A DNA stretch of 64,000 nt from contig NC_070559.1 of assembly GCF_026914185.1 (NCBI RefSeq), positions 1,984,001 to 2,048,000 of the forward strand, written 5' to 3'. The notes under the pieces were generated by a model. The model searched no databases, had not been told where the DNA came from, and was given only the letters and a program-made list of their open reading frames with translations. The stretch comes from Puccinia triticina (lineage: Eukaryota > Basidiomycota > Pucciniomycetes > Pucciniales > Pucciniaceae). How positions within the stretch are numbered: position 1 is the stretch's first letter; every line of letters starts with the position of its first letter. The position numbers were made by a program, and so were the translations under genes. Positions 1 to 11,022 of this stretch are shown piece after piece.

Positions 1-1627
1 TAATGGATGGTTGCAAAATTGACGAAGCATTGTCAACTGTCTGAAAAACTCCGATGAATCCCATCGCTCCCCCGCTGTTCTTAGCCTCCCAAAATATTGG
101 ATGAACGTCTGGTGCAGATCCTTCAAAATCTCCTCCCATTCGGAGCTGATTTTGACAAGTATGAATTTCTCCACTTTCTCGGGGAGATTCAACAAAACAT
201 CCTTTGTTCTTCTCAAGCAAACAGCTTCCATGAGTTGGCTTAAGGTCTTGATTGCCTCTCGAGCACCAACGTTCATTCGAGGGACCAGACAGCTCCTCCA
301 TACCCACTCTTTGTCCCATGGATGTATTTTCAACAGCGTAATCAAGCTTTGCAAGTCGGTCAATCGGTTTTGGACAGGTGTCCCTGTCAAGCAAAGAACA
401 AACTGGCACTGAAGATTTTGAATGCTCTGGGTTCGGTGCGTTGCTGCATTCCTTATCAAGCTATCATCGTAAAAATAAATCAGAACCATGTATGCCAATT
501 GTCCACATGAATCATTTCACTTACTGGGCTTCATCCAATACAATCCTGAACCAGAACAGATCTAGAGCTCCAATGTTGTGCTGGTTGGGGTGTTTCTTGT
601 TGCCACTCGTTCCAATCATTTCGTAAGTTGTCAAAATCAGCATTGTCGACTGCAGGTCTTCACTAGTAAGGCTCTTCCGATTGTCTCCATGGAAAACCTC
701 ATAAGGGATTGCGTGATCTCTGAAATGGAGATCAATTTCGTTTTTCCAATTTGAAAGGGTTTCCAGAGGGCAGATGACTAGTGTAGCTGCAGATCGTTTG
801 TTGGGATCAGCTTGTCGGAAATTTCTTGCGTTATCACTTGTCGCCAGGATAAAAGCAAGGGTTGTTAACGTCTTTCCTAATCCCATATCGTCAGCTAGTA
901 TTGATCCCTGGGACCTGTTGTGATTTGGTTCCTTCGCGCTAGAATTTGAATCTTTCTCGCAGTAATCGCGAAGCCAGGCATTGTCATGATGGTACCACAA
1001 GGCTTCTGGCTTGTTGTTCTCGGAGTCCTCATTCTTGAGGAGGAAGTTTAGGGCGGAAATCTGATGGGGTTTCATACTTGTCTTGCACTTTTGAAGCGAT
1101 GTCGAGAGCCAAGGTGCTGGTCTGGAGTTTGAGTCCCTAGTGGTTTCAGTGAGGTGGGGAATTGCGAAGAAAACATCTGGGCTGTAGTTCCAGATTGGGC
1201 TTAGTTCCACTTTGGCAGCTTCAAAGGCCAATTGGACTTGAGATATGTTTTCCAAGCGGCTGAAGACACATCCCCTCAGCTGAGGCTGTATACAATTCTT
1301 GGTCACGAGGAAGGCACGCAACTTCACCAGAGCTACATCATTGGGAGGGATTTCTGGTTGGGTGGGTGGAGTTGAACAGCTGGAAACTGGCCCTAATAAT
1401 GGACCTAGATATTCACTCTGCTTTCGGCTGAGATCTCCAAAGCAATTATGTGGCGCGCAGTATATGTGAACTAGCTGTCGGCCTCGTTGAAGAAAAGCTA
1501 CCTGAGGGACATCAGAAGTAAGTGTTACAGTCCTAGTGGAAGGCAAGGTGATGATAAATTGGCCAAGACAGAATGTTGAAGACATTTGTGGAAAGGGATG
1601 GGTAATTTGATTTATTCTGTTACACAA
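1..1627 (-). CDS. SNF2-family DNA-dependent ATPase (Rad5/Rad16/HLTF-like), partial
   Basis: The product is a Swi2/Snf2 ATPase of the kind that remodels chromatin or acts in post-replication repair in the nucleus. Helicase motifs appear in order on the minus strand: the Q-like MKPHQISALNFLL near residue 185, Walker A ADDMGLGKT near 245-253, LVICPLETLSNWKNEI (motif Ia), then the DEAH box near 365. The first exon (525-1627) alone would end in DEAQ and a stop. A GTAAGT donor at 524 and an AG acceptor at 461 define a 64-nt intron (461-524). Splicing gives DEAH-LIRN, then LTGTPVQNRLTDL (motif III) in exon 2 (1-460). The C-terminal RecA lobe lies beyond the left edge. The start at 1627 is the first ATG in frame, but an upstream exon is possible (a CAG acceptor-like site lies just above it). 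No lesion is seen, so it may be functional. The Rad5/Rad16/HLTF subfamily is an inference. Confidence 0.88.
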
Positions 1628-2929
1628 ATGCGAACTGAGAAAGACAGGGGAGATAGTGTGTTCCTTTTGAAACGTTCCAGAGATGGGCCACTGGGGGTAT
1701 CACTGAGCATGACAATATCAAAAAATCTGTTTTGAATTTGTTTGGCACTTGTATTTGGGCTCTTGAGCTCTGCAGGTTGGGTTAGGATGGTCCAAATCGC
1801 TACTTGATTACAAGAGCATGCAGGGTCAACTTGAACATATCATGAACATGAAATCATCTCCCCTTTGCCCCTTTGGATATTGAATCTTTATGTAAACTCA
1901 CAGGCAAGGATATTCATGAAGATTGTTTTTCTATGTTTAACGTGACAATTGAATATCCAATATGTGGGATATGTGGGAGTGACCTCACTTACGACTGCAA
2001 AATATAAGGTTTTCCCCTGAAGCATTGGTACGTCACATGAATGAACCTTGCAGTTAAGTAACCGTTATCTAGCCATCCAGTTAGCCTTATAGCTCTTTTT
2101 ACATTTTGAGTAGTATCTTTTTTAAAATATCACACTTCCTTGCCAGATTTCACATTCACCCTGCCTGTCCTGCACAGTGGAATGGGGCTTGAGGTGGGGC
2201 AAAGCATGCTTCTTTGCAAGGGCATTCATTCCACAACACGAAATCTTTCTGGAGTAATGATTCAGTTACACTGATGCGCAACACATATTCAACAGGAATT
2301 ACTGTTTGAATGGCTTGTACTAATGTCTCATTGCACATCAGTTGTACTAAAATTAAGAAAAGCAAATCAAAGAGTTCTACACAACATTGTGTTACCTCCC
2401 ACATTTCTTCTAGCTGTCTTGAGACTCAATTCAGCCTCATTTCGTTGCCGTACTTATGCATCAATTGTGAATCACTTCTGGATTAATTTCAACTTTCTTG
2501 TGGCTCACTTCTGACAGAGTTCTTGATCAGATTAGGGATAAGTTACTATTCCCATCCGGCTGACATCCGACCAAAACTCACATACAATTCAGCGGTGACA
2601 CTCCCTGGGGAGTGGGAACATATCTCCCCTGGTGATTACTCTGATTGGCACTCTTGCACTTCTCATCAATTGTCTATCTGAGTCACGTATATTAGTCATA
2701 CTAGACTCTCAAGGGATGGGGTTGATGTTGTGTAATGGTTTGATTTGGGGGAGAAGGAGGAGGGGAATGCAAATGCAAGTAGGCATAGTGGAGTGAAGGG
2801 GAATAGAAATAATTGAGGTTGGATACAAAATGCAACATGAGCATCCCTAAGATGTGCCATATTCAAAAGGCATTTGCTCATTGGAATAGGTAAGAGACTG
2901 GCCCTTGTGCCTAAAGAAATGTTGCATGC
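1628..2929. other. AT-rich flank, no gene recognised
   Basis: This is the upstream flank of the SNF2 gene. Only short frames are present, and no repeat, RNA gene or conserved motif was recognised. It may hold the SNF2 promoter and a 5' exon. Confidence 0.4.
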
Positions 2930-2936
2930 TCTTTGC

Positions 2937-3326
2937 CAGCGGTGGGTAGTTACGTTACCGATAACGGTAATGTAACGGTAACATAACCGTTTTTAAGCCG
3001 TTATCGTTACATTTACTCGTAACGGTGGTGCGCTACGTTATCGCGCCACTGCTTGCACCATTTTTTTCTTCTCGTTACGTTATTGGGGCCCGCGGCGCGC
3101 CAGATAATGCGCTGATTTCAGCGCCAAAACAGCCCTTAAGGGCTTGTTATTGCGTTATCCAGGCAATAATGTAGCGTAACGGCGTCGGAAAAAGACCCGT
3201 TACGCTAACCATATGGCGCTTACAAGGCCTGTTACTCGTAACGTAACGGGGCGCGGTGGATAACGGAGGTAGTTACGTTACGCAAATAGCGAGGATGACA
3301 CAACGTAACGTAACTACCCACCATTG
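2937..3326. mobile_element. 390-bp TIR element filled with GTAACG/CGTTAC words
   Basis: The termini are inverted repeats: the left end starts CAGCGGTGGGTAGTTACG and the reverse complement of the right end starts CAATGGTGGGTAGTTACG. A perfect 7-bp direct repeat TCTTTGC abuts both ends (2930-2936 and 3327-3333), which reads as a target-site duplication. The inside is almost entirely CGTTAC/GTAACG in both orientations, the same word found at the inner end of the terminal repeat. It has no coding capacity, so it must be mobilised in trans. The ends fit the hAT pattern (YARNG), though hAT normally makes 8-bp duplications. It is a sister of the element at 5352-5797. Confidence 0.75.
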
Positions 3327-3330
3327 TCTT

Positions 3331-4290
3331 TGCTTTGCTTCAAAAACCATGGTTTAAGCAAAGCGCAGCAGAGGGCTGCTTTACAGCCAGCCCAAAAAGC
3401 GGCAGCTCAAGCGGATTCCTGCTGCGTGCATCATGCCTGCGCTTCTCATCCCCCCTATAAAGCACAAGAAAAGCACAAATACTGTGCTAATGCTTCAAAA
3501 TAAGAGCAGTGGTCCCAACTTGCCAAGCCACCGCATGCTGTGCTTCCACACTTTCTTTGCGCCCGCTGCACTGCAGGGAAGCGCAGGGCTAACCGCAGGG
3601 CTGCATTTACAAAAAAAAAAAAAAAAACGGCTGCGCTCACCGCTGTGCTGCGCATACAATGCTGCTCCAGCTCAGTGAGTGGAATTGGTACTTCTGGCCT
3701 GTTTTTCTCTTAATTTGTCTAGAAATATTGGATATTGCATTAGCTCCTACATAAACATCAATCATTGAGATACATCACATTGTTTGACTTTGGCACATGT
3801 TGTGAAGGAAGCCAGTTAGAAAATCTAAAGACATCCATGCCTAGCCCTTTTCCCCTTCTTTCTTTTATCTATGCACGCTCAAGATGCACTTTATTGAAAT
3901 ATCCTCACCCAATACATGCTCAATAGGTTCTTGGTCAAATGTTTTCTTGCTTTTATCTTCTGCCCTCCCCTGTTATCCTTGCTATCTTTCTTCCAAACTA
4001 AAGCGCACTGCACTGCTGCTTCACAATATCCACTCACAAAATAAGCACAATGAGACCGCTGCAAAGCCGCTTTTCTCAGCCTAAAGTGCTCCTTCTTGCA
4101 CCACATGTAGCGCGCTTCGCGCTGTGACAGCGCTGATTCAGCGCGCTGCAAGACACCTAAATATGCCACTGACTCACAAAGCTGAAGCAGAAGCAGGCCA
4201 CCTGCTGCACTTCAGGGAAGCACAGCGCCGCAAAAAAACTGCTGTGTTAACCGCTGTGCTGCACTTTCTGCAGCAAAGCATGTACAACAT
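3331..4290. repeat. Two diverged AGCGC/GCTGC-rich repeat blocks
   Basis: Blocks at about 3331-3690 and 3990-4290 share the order GCAGGGAAGC, a GCTAACCGC-like word, an A-run and CCGCTGTGCTGC. Both are filled with GCTGC and AGCGC words in both orientations. They look like two copies of another keyword-filled element separated by about 300 bp of AT-rich sequence. Element ends were not found. A 17-nt A run lies near 3610. Confidence 0.45.
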
Positions 4291-4299
4291 TGCCTAATT

Positions 4300-5344
4300 T
4301 AAAGGAAGATCTTAAGCATTGTCCGCAAAGAAATTGATGCAGACAAAGATGGTTGGGAGTAACATACCCACCATCTGTCTGCTTCATTGGAATGAGTTGG
4401 TGCAACTTGTCTTTGATGAAGGTTGTGTTGAAACCAATATGCACGGTCAGTAATTTGGCTTTCATATCAGGTGTACAGTATTTTATTTCAATAATTTTTA
4501 GCCGCCTCTCCATCCTTTTCCAAATCACTTGCTATATCAGGCAAGGTTTGCAAGGAGGAAGTGTCTGTATCAAACACAAGCGCTCAGATCAATGATTTGT
4601 GTTGTTGTGGGAAAAGGACCTCCTCCATAAGAAAAGCTACACCCGCTGGTTATATTGTTGGCTTGCCAGGAATGGAGGCTATGGGGTTTGACCATGCTCT
4701 AGGAGCCACATACGGTTTTGGGCAAAGGAGGGACAATAAAGGATGGTGGCATGTTTACTTCAAGTGGTCAAGTTGTCCTCCACAAGCGCCCGGCGCCCTT
4801 TTGCAGTTTTGCTTTGAGTAATGGCACATCCCAAGTGAATGAAGGTAGGATCTAATGTGCAAGAAGTAATTGTCCTTGCTCCTTCATTCTGCTGGCTGAG
4901 TCCAGAGGAAGGGGTTGGGTCTAGTTTGGATCTGATCCAGGAGATCAGTTCTCCATAATTGGGGGAGGGCTACCCCAAAAAGTAAATGTCAAAACTGTTT
5001 CCAGGATTTTCCAATGAACAATTTGGCCTTGTTAGCATATGATACCTACAGAATTTTATTTTCCTCAATCAGATTACCAGTGACTCTGATATTTTCATTA
5101 TCATGCCAAAGTGCCTTCTTTGAAAAGTAAATTTGTACCACATTAATCCATTTCAGGAAAGGCTTGACCTATTGGAACGGCCCCTGTAAGTGTGGTCCAT
5201 CCATTGTACAGAATTGCTTTAAATCAATATGATTAGATGTCAAGTGTGGAGTGGGAGTGGGTAATTACCTAGGTTCAGTTTTGAGGAGCAGCATTTCCTC
5301 TCAGCCAGCCATTTATTCTGCCGCCGCTTGGTAATCCTTGTAGG
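4300..5344. other. Intergenic stretch, nothing recognised
   Basis: Short frames exist (for example an 86-residue frame at 4561-4821) but none shows a known motif, and they lack start context or introns that would support a gene. No repeat was recognised. Confidence 0.35.
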
Positions 5345-5351
5345 CTTGTAT

Positions 5352-5797
5352 CAACGGTGGGCCGCTACGCTAACCATAGCGGTTAGTGTAGCGTAGCACA
5401 GCACAAATGCACTATTTTTTAGCGTGGCGTTGGCGCATGAATTGCACGCATCTGCACTAATGCTACGCGCACAGGGTGCGCAGCTAAATTAGCTGTTAGT
5501 GTAGTGTTAGCGCAGATGCGCGCGCTTGCGCTAACATTACACACGTAGGGCGCAAAGAAGCGCGCGCTACGCTGCGCTACAGCCCTTTTAGCGGAAAAAA
5601 AGGCCTTTTGTCCGCTAAAAGCGACTGTAGCGGCGCGCTAACGCTAAAAAAGAATTGGTGCGCTGTGAGCACCGCTGAAAATTAGCGCAGCGTAGCGGCA
5701 CTAGCAGCGCGCTAACGCTATTCCAAATTGGCGGGCGCTTTTTGCCGCTACACTAACGCGTAGCGCTGAAATAGCGTAGCGTAGTGGCCCACTGTTG
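5352..5797. mobile_element. 446-bp TIR element filled with GTAGCG/CGCTAC words
   Basis: The left terminus CAACGGTGGGCCGCTACGCTA matches the reverse complement of the right terminus with two changes. CTTGTAT occurs immediately outside both ends (5345-5351 and 5798-5804). An extra G can be assigned either way, so the target duplication is 7 or 8 bp. The interior is a dense mixture of GTAGCG and CGCTAC, the subterminal word of its own TIR. It shares the outer CARYGGTGGG with the element at 2937-3326 but uses a different filler word. It is noncoding and mobilisation in trans is inferred. Confidence 0.75.
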
Positions 5798-5804
5798 CTT
5801 GTAT

Positions 5805-6378
5805 GGCATTCTGCTGCTGGAAATGTAGCATCAGCTTAACAAAATCTTCAGTTTTTGTCAATGTTGAAGATCTCTTGCCATGCTTCCAGGAGTTGGAATT
5901 TGGGATGGAAGGGTGTTGATTAGACATGGTGGGTCCTTCCAGGAACAGAAAAAAAGGGGAGGGGTTCTGACAGGTCCGCTAGTGAGAGCTTGGTAAGTGG
6001 GGCAATGACTGTTGCACTGACCAAGGTTGCTGTTGGTTTGGATTGAGACCAAAAATTTGCAGAGTGCAGTGGCAGGAAGACTGCTCATACCACTGTGTTA
6101 CAGCGGTTAATGCCAGAAATGCTGGCAACTCCATGTAAATGTGGGGCAGTCCGCAGCAATGCCTTTCAATACCTGGAAAATATCCGGCAATTTTAGTTTC
6201 CTCTCTCTCATCTCCTTGTGTCAGCCTCCCACAATGGGCATCTTAGCTCACAGCTGCATACTGGTGTTTCTCATGTCCTGCAAGAAAAAAACCATGCTTG
6301 AAAGTTTTATTAGTGAGTTTTTCCATGTTTTGGTCCATCTCTATAGATCTTACACACTGGAAACATAACTTGACTCAA
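5805..6378. other. No gene recognised
   Basis: This is unique-looking sequence between the 446-bp TIR element and the 21-bp tandem array. No convincing frame or motif was seen. Confidence 0.3.
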
Positions 6379-6380
6379 TT

Positions 6381-6850
6381 GGGCCAGCAGATTGGCCTGC
6401 TGGGACAGCAGATTGGCCTTCTGGGACAGCAGATTGGCCTGCTTGGCCAGCAGATTGGCCTTCTGGGACAGCAGATTGGCCTGCTGGGACAGCAGATTGG
6501 CCTGCTGGGACAGCAGATTGGTCTGCTGGGACAGCAGATTGGCCTGCTGGGACAGCAGATTGGCCTGCTGGGACAGCAGATTGGCCTGCTGGGACAGCAG
6601 ATTGGCCTGCTGGGACAGCAGATTGGCCTGCTGGGACAGCAGATTGGCCTGCTGGCAGAGCAGTTTGACCAGCTTGCTAAGCAGTAATTTTACCTGCTTG
6701 GCTTGCACGTTAACTTGCTCGGCCAGCAGGCTGACCTCCTGGCAAAGCCGGTACATACAAATACCTGCTCGGCCAGCACGTTAGCCTGCTGGGCTTGCGA
6801 GTACAGGTCCTGCTGGCCGAGCAGGTACCAGTAGTGTACCCGCTTGGCCA
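6381..6850. repeat. 21-bp tandem array of CTGCTGG/CCAGCAG words, with degenerate tail
   Basis: Thirteen near-identical units of exactly 21 bp (ATTGGCCTGCTGGGACAGCA plus G) run from 6391 to 6663. A tail to about 6850 mixes CTGCTCGGCCAGCAG palindromes at irregular spacing. Because the period is a multiple of three and the unit lacks stops, at least three frames stay open across it (heptads such as LGQQIGL on plus and LSQQANL on minus). These frames are best explained by the repeat and not by a gene. It is related in sequence to the 8480-9590 array. Confidence 0.8.
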
Positions 6851-7102
6851 GCAGGGAGCAAGCTTAACTAGGCCTACGCGCGGGAGAAGGAGCGAGCAGC
6901 GGAGCTGTCCACGCCAGTGGAGGCCTATACCGTAAGTCGGGATTCCCGCATGATTAGTTTTATGATTTCGCCGGGAAACCCTGTTTTTTGACTCCCTCCT
7001 CCTGTACCCGCTTCCTTGATCCTATCCACCTAATTTCCTTGGCAGACAATGATGTGAATTTTGATAGAATTCGATTGGAGATCTCGGAGGAATTATTGAG
7101 GG

Positions 7103-7634
7103 CACCTTATAAAAGTGATTGAGAATCTGATAAACAAGCTGGGCGACGACACGACAAGTTTGAGCAATAACACACCTTATAAAAGTGATTGAGAATCTGA
7201 CAAACAAGCTGAGCGACGACACGACGAGTTTGAGCAATAACACACCTGCAATGAACGCAGAGTGATTTTATTTTGATTTGATTGATTGATGTTTTACGAG
7301 GGATGTGCGCAAGAGAACGGTGATTAGTCTCTTCCTCACGATTGAATGTTTTGTTGCGCGTAATTTTATTTCAATTTTAACTAACCTTATAAAAGTGATT
7401 GATCAATCTGATAAACAACCTGTGCAGCGACACAACAAGTTTGAGCAATGACACACCTAAAAGAAAACAAATGAGAAGAATAAAAGATAGAAATGATGAA
7501 AGACAAGCAGACTAGATGAGAATGGTAAAGAAAATGTAAACGGAAAATAGGCATACCTGCGATGAACGCAGAGTGATTTTGATTTGATTTGATTGATTGA
7601 TGTTTTACGAGGGACGCGCGCAAGAGAACGGTGA
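7103..7634. repeat. Nested direct repeats (about 69 bp and about 79 bp units)
   Basis: A roughly 69-bp unit starting ACCTTATAAAAGTGATTGA occurs at about 7103, 7172 and 7383. A second unit starting CCTGCAATGAACGCAGAG and ending GAGAACGGTGAT occurs at about 7244-7322 and 7556-7634. The third segment, AGTCTCTTCCTCAC..TTGCGCG at 7326-7361, recurs at 7749-7784 as part of a palindrome. The pattern indicates repeated local duplication of one module. Confidence 0.7.
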
Positions 7635-7746
7635 TCTATTCAATGGGTAAAGATAGGGGAAAGAAAATAATGGGAAGAGTGTTTAGTTGTTGTTGATTTA
7701 TGATGTTGATGACTTGAGGAATCTGGAAGAAGGAAAATTTTGCTTA

Positions 7747-7798
7747 CTAGTCTCTTCCTCACAATTGAATGTTTTGTTGCGCGTGAGGAAAAGACTAG
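7747..7798. repeat. 52-bp palindromic mini-element
   Basis: The left arm CTAGTCTCTTCCTCAC and right arm GTGAGGAAAAGACTAG form a 16-bp imperfect inverted repeat around a 20-bp loop. A related 57-bp palindrome lies at 19189-19245, and a half copy (left arm and loop only) lies at 7326-7361. It could be a minimal MITE or a fold-back end. No target duplication was confirmed. Confidence 0.6.
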
Positions 7799-7856
7799 CA
7801 GGCTTGGGCGGAGTTGGCCTTGATGTCAGGGAAATTTTCAGCTTGGTTTAGGTTAA

Positions 7857-7973
7857 AGTTTGGGATATTCACTATGGGCGTGTAGAGTTTAGGATATTCA
7901 CTATGGGCGTGTAGAGTTTAGGATATTCACTATGGGCGTGTAGAGTTTAGGATATTCACTATGAGCGTGAGAA
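7857..7973. repeat. 29-bp tandem repeat, 4 copies
   Basis: Four head-to-tail units AGTTTAGGATATTCACTATG plus GGCGTGTAG are present with only one to three changes. This is a small minisatellite with no visible function. Confidence 0.85.
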
Positions 7974-8084
7974 TTGGAAATGCTTGCTGCGTATTCACAA
8001 TTGGAAGACGCAGTATTTCAACAAATGAAGGCTTGCTTCTTGTCTTTCTTTTGGTGTTATGTATCATGTTGTACTGGTCCTCAC

Positions 8085-8220
8085 TGATTTTATAATGATT
8101 TTTGAAAACTGTCTGTTTTCAGCTCCCTAGGACTTGTTTTGTGTGCGCGGGGTGCTCGAACCGCTCGTTTGAGCAAAAAAAAGTTTGAAGTGTAATTTCA
8201 TAAAAATCATTATAAAATCA
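8085..8220. mobile_element. 136-bp MITE with 19-bp perfect terminal inverted repeats
   Basis: TGATTTTATAATGATTTTT at 8085-8103 is perfectly complemented by AAAAATCATTATAAAATCA at 8202-8220. The 98-bp interior contains a GC-richer core and no frame. The flanks (TCAC / CAAG) show no clear duplication, so mobility is inferred only from the inverted ends. Confidence 0.55.
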
Positions 8221-8334
8221 CAAGATTATGTACTTGTTCTGAGTCTGGGTGGGATGAACAGGAAGATGCAGCTCTTCCACAAACCCTGACCAAACATCCT
8301 CAAAGTTTTGAGGCAAGTGAGCAACTTGAGGATG

Positions 8335-8480
8335 AAGTTTCCTCCCACCAAAAGGTGGGAAACTCATCACGCGGGTTTGCCAACCTAAGGCGCAAGTCCC
8401 CCCTGCGGGGGGGTTCGCTTCGCGAACCAACCAGCCAGCCAAATGGCTGGCGCACCCCGCAGCAGGAGACTTGTGTTAAG
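8335..8480. repeat. Cluster of short perfect hairpins
   Basis: Consecutive self-complementary words occur: TTCCTCCCACC..GGTGGGAAA, CCCCCCTGCGGGGGG, GGTTCGCTTCGCGAACC and GCCAGCCAAATGGCTGGC. They abut the 8480-9590 array and may be one edge of it. No coding signal is present. Confidence 0.5.
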
Positions 8481-9590
8481 TTCGAGCAGGGAGCAGGTAC
8501 ATACTTGTACCCGCTTCACCAATCTGCTTGGCCAGCAATTTGACCTGCTCGCCAAGCAGGTGCTTTTGACGAGCAGGTACCTGTAGCGGCTTCGAAGCGG
8601 GCACAAGTACCTGCTCGGCCAGCCAGTTGACCTGCTCGGCCAGCAGCTTGACCTGCTCGCGGAGCAGGTCAGGGATATGCTGCTTGCGGAGCAGGTTGGG
8701 CTGCTCGCCGAGCAGAGGTTGGGCTGCTCGCCGAGAAAGTACTGTTACCTGCCGGCTGAGCTGGAGCAGGTACCTGTAACTGTACCCCCTCGGCGAGCAG
8801 GTTGTCCTGATGGCCAAGCAGGTAAATGTACCAGCTTGGCGAGCTTTTACCTGCGAGTAGGTCAACCTGCTCGCCGGAGCAGGTCATCCTGCTGGCCAAG
8901 CAGGTAAAAGTACCTGCTTGGCGAGTAGGTTAACCTGCTGGGCGAGTAGGTTAACCTGCTCGGCGAGTAGGTTAACCTGCTGGGCGAGTAGGTTAACCTG
9001 CTCGGCGAGTAGGTTAACCTGCTGGGCGAGTAGGTTAACCTGCTCGGCGAGTAGGTTAAACTGCTGGGCGAGTAGGTTAACCTGCTGGGCGAGTAGGTTA
9101 ACCTGCTAGGCGAGTAGGTTAACCTGCTCGACAAGTAGGTTAACCTGCTCGACAAGTAGGTTAACCTGCTTGGCGAGTAGGTTAACCTGCTCGCTGAGCT
9201 GTTACCTGCTCGTCCAGCAGGTTGACCTGCTGGCCGAGCCGGAGCAGGTACATGGAATTGTACCTGCTCGGCCAGCAGGTCATCCTGATGGCCGAGCAGG
9301 TAGAAGTACCTGCTCGGCGAGTAGGTCAACCTGCTCGGCGAGTAGGTCAACCTGCTCAGCAAGTAGGTCAACCTGCTTGGCGGGTAGGTCAACCTGCTCG
9401 GCAAGTAGGTAAACCTGCTCGTCGCCGCGCAGGTATGGCTGAGCCGGAGCAGCTACCTGTAACTGTTTCTGCTCGGCGAGCAGGTACTTTTACCTGCTTG
9501 GCCAGCAGGTTGATCTGCCAGGTACCTGAACCTGCTTGGCCAGCCGGTTGACCTGCTCGGCCAGCAGCTTGACAGGTTGACCTGCTGGCA
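8480..9590. repeat. 21-bp palindromic-word array (CTGCTCGGC / GCCGAGCAG)
   Basis: The core (about 8920-9190) is thirteen or so 21-bp units GTAGGTTAACCTGCTSGGCG plus A. A second run of about five units (9305-9420) has GTAGGTCAACCTGCTCGG. The flanks carry the same word in both orientations at irregular spacing, often as CCTGCTCG..CGAGCAGG hairpins. It is related to the array at 6381-6850, and the two may be arms of one roughly 3.2-kb element with 6.85-8.48 kb inside. Open frames across it are repeat artefacts. Confidence 0.75.
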
Positions 9591-9594
9591 AAAG

Positions 9595-10007
9595 TTTCCT
9601 CGGATTAGCCAACAACCGATGATTCAAAATCATCGGTTATTGAGCCACCGATATTCATTTTCCTCGGTGGGCCCCCGACCAAGTTTTCATATGATTGGTT
9701 GTGGATGACCGATGATATGAAAGCTCGATTGAACTGTCAACCGAGCTTCCACTACTCGGTTGGTGGCGGCCGAGGTTGACTCGGCTGACCCCTGACCAAA
9801 GAATTGAATTCATCGGTCAGGCATCGTGCCGATTTTGGCTTGGCTGCGGAGCAGCCGACTTTGAATCGGACAGCAAAACCTTTGGGTTGCTGTCACCCGA
9901 TGTTGACTCGGGTGCGGATTGCCTTGGATGCGTGCAACCAATTTTAAATCGGTTGCGCGCACCCCAGATTAACGCGGATGCACGCATCCGAGCCTTATAT
10001 GCTGGCA
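9595..10007 (-). mobile_element. Hairpin-string element ending CACTGCCAGC (CACTA-like end)
   Basis: On the minus strand the sequence begins CACTGCCAGCATAT at 10007. That terminus matches the exactly delimited insert at 22826-23039 and resembles the start of the repeats at 25266 and 34836. The interior is a string of hairpins with words such as ACCGATGATT..AATCATCGGT, CCGACTTTGAATCGG and GCAACCAATTTTAAATCGGTTGC. The far end (about 9595) runs into the 21-bp array and was not resolved. The element is noncoding. Confidence 0.5.
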
Positions 10008-11022
10008 GTGAAAACAAAGAAAATGCAGCTCTCTCAATTCTCAACCTAGCCTTCCAACATCAGCAGTGCTGTGCCCCCAGGCTCAACCTCCAGCCCGTGT
10101 CAAGTGCACAGGTCAAGAAGGTTGGACGTGAAGGCCCCCGGCCTGCAGCAAAGGCTGCTGACCAGTGGGGGGCCCACTCTTTGCCCCTCAGACTGCCCAC
10201 GTGCAACAGCAGAGGGGTTGAGGACAATGGATAGCTGGAAGTGCAGCATCTCCAATTGCCTGGGGAAACAGCTACAACGCCAAGCTACCATCTTCTAAGC
10301 TCTCCGCTCCCCGTCAGGCCAGACAGCTCACTCCCCTCACGCAAACACCACGCCGCGGCCCCGTAACCGTAATTGATTCCACGGCAACGCGCAACCCTAC
10401 CCACAGCCCTTGCAACCGTCCACTGCTTTGAACCCCTCATGATTGGTATCCCTTGCTATATCAGAATCCCTCTTGCCACCTGAAAATGCTGGATTTTTGC
10501 AAAGCCATCGACAGACAGAAGCGCTTGCGGCCCCAAAGAACGCCAAAACAAACACAAAAGATATCTCAATAGATGCAGGAATTTTATACAAATTGAGTTC
10601 GGCCGCGCCAAGAGCCTTGATACCGTGGCAGGCGCCAAAGCGCCTTCCACAGCCAACTTGGTGATTGTCAGCCAAGTTCTTCGCCAAGCTCCTCGCCCCC
10701 CATCTGGCCAAGCTTGACGGTTCCTCCTCACGCCCTCAAATCCAGGATTTTCGCACAGTTGTGGGATTCCGTAGTCATCTTGGGCGCGACGCCGGCGCCC
10801 TTGTCAAATTCTGAGTTTTGGATAAAAAAGGGCACAGGGTTGGAGTGGGGATGTATTTATGTATGCGCCACCGCAGCCATTGTTGCCCACTTGAGATTGA
10901 TCAACAGAGCCTAGGTCAACAGCCAGTCAACTCCGCCTGGAAACCATCTCAAACAACTCCGCCTGGAAACAATCTCAAAAATGCATACCTGGATTGGGTG
11001 AGCTTAATCAAAAAAATATAGC
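10008..11022. other. GC-richer spacer with a dispersed degenerate repeat
   Basis: The stretch at about 10160-10240 (a GGGGGGCC start, then GCCCCTCA-ACTGC and GTGCAACAGC-GAGGGGT) recurs at 41555-41640 in diverged form, with a weaker match near 45290. The stretch at 10440-10800 has several open frames but no motif I recognise. It could hold another decayed gene fragment. Confidence 0.35.

Noticed and set aside
6298..6784. Long frames with LGQQIGL-type heptads that look like a coiled-coil protein
   Set aside because: Three overlapping frames on both strands are equally open because of the stop-free 21-bp repeat; no start context, no unique flank sequence.
8862..9551. 180- and 109-codon frames of SRLTYSP / ARRVGQPA repeats
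   Set aside because: Pure translation of the 21-bp palindromic array, open on both strands.
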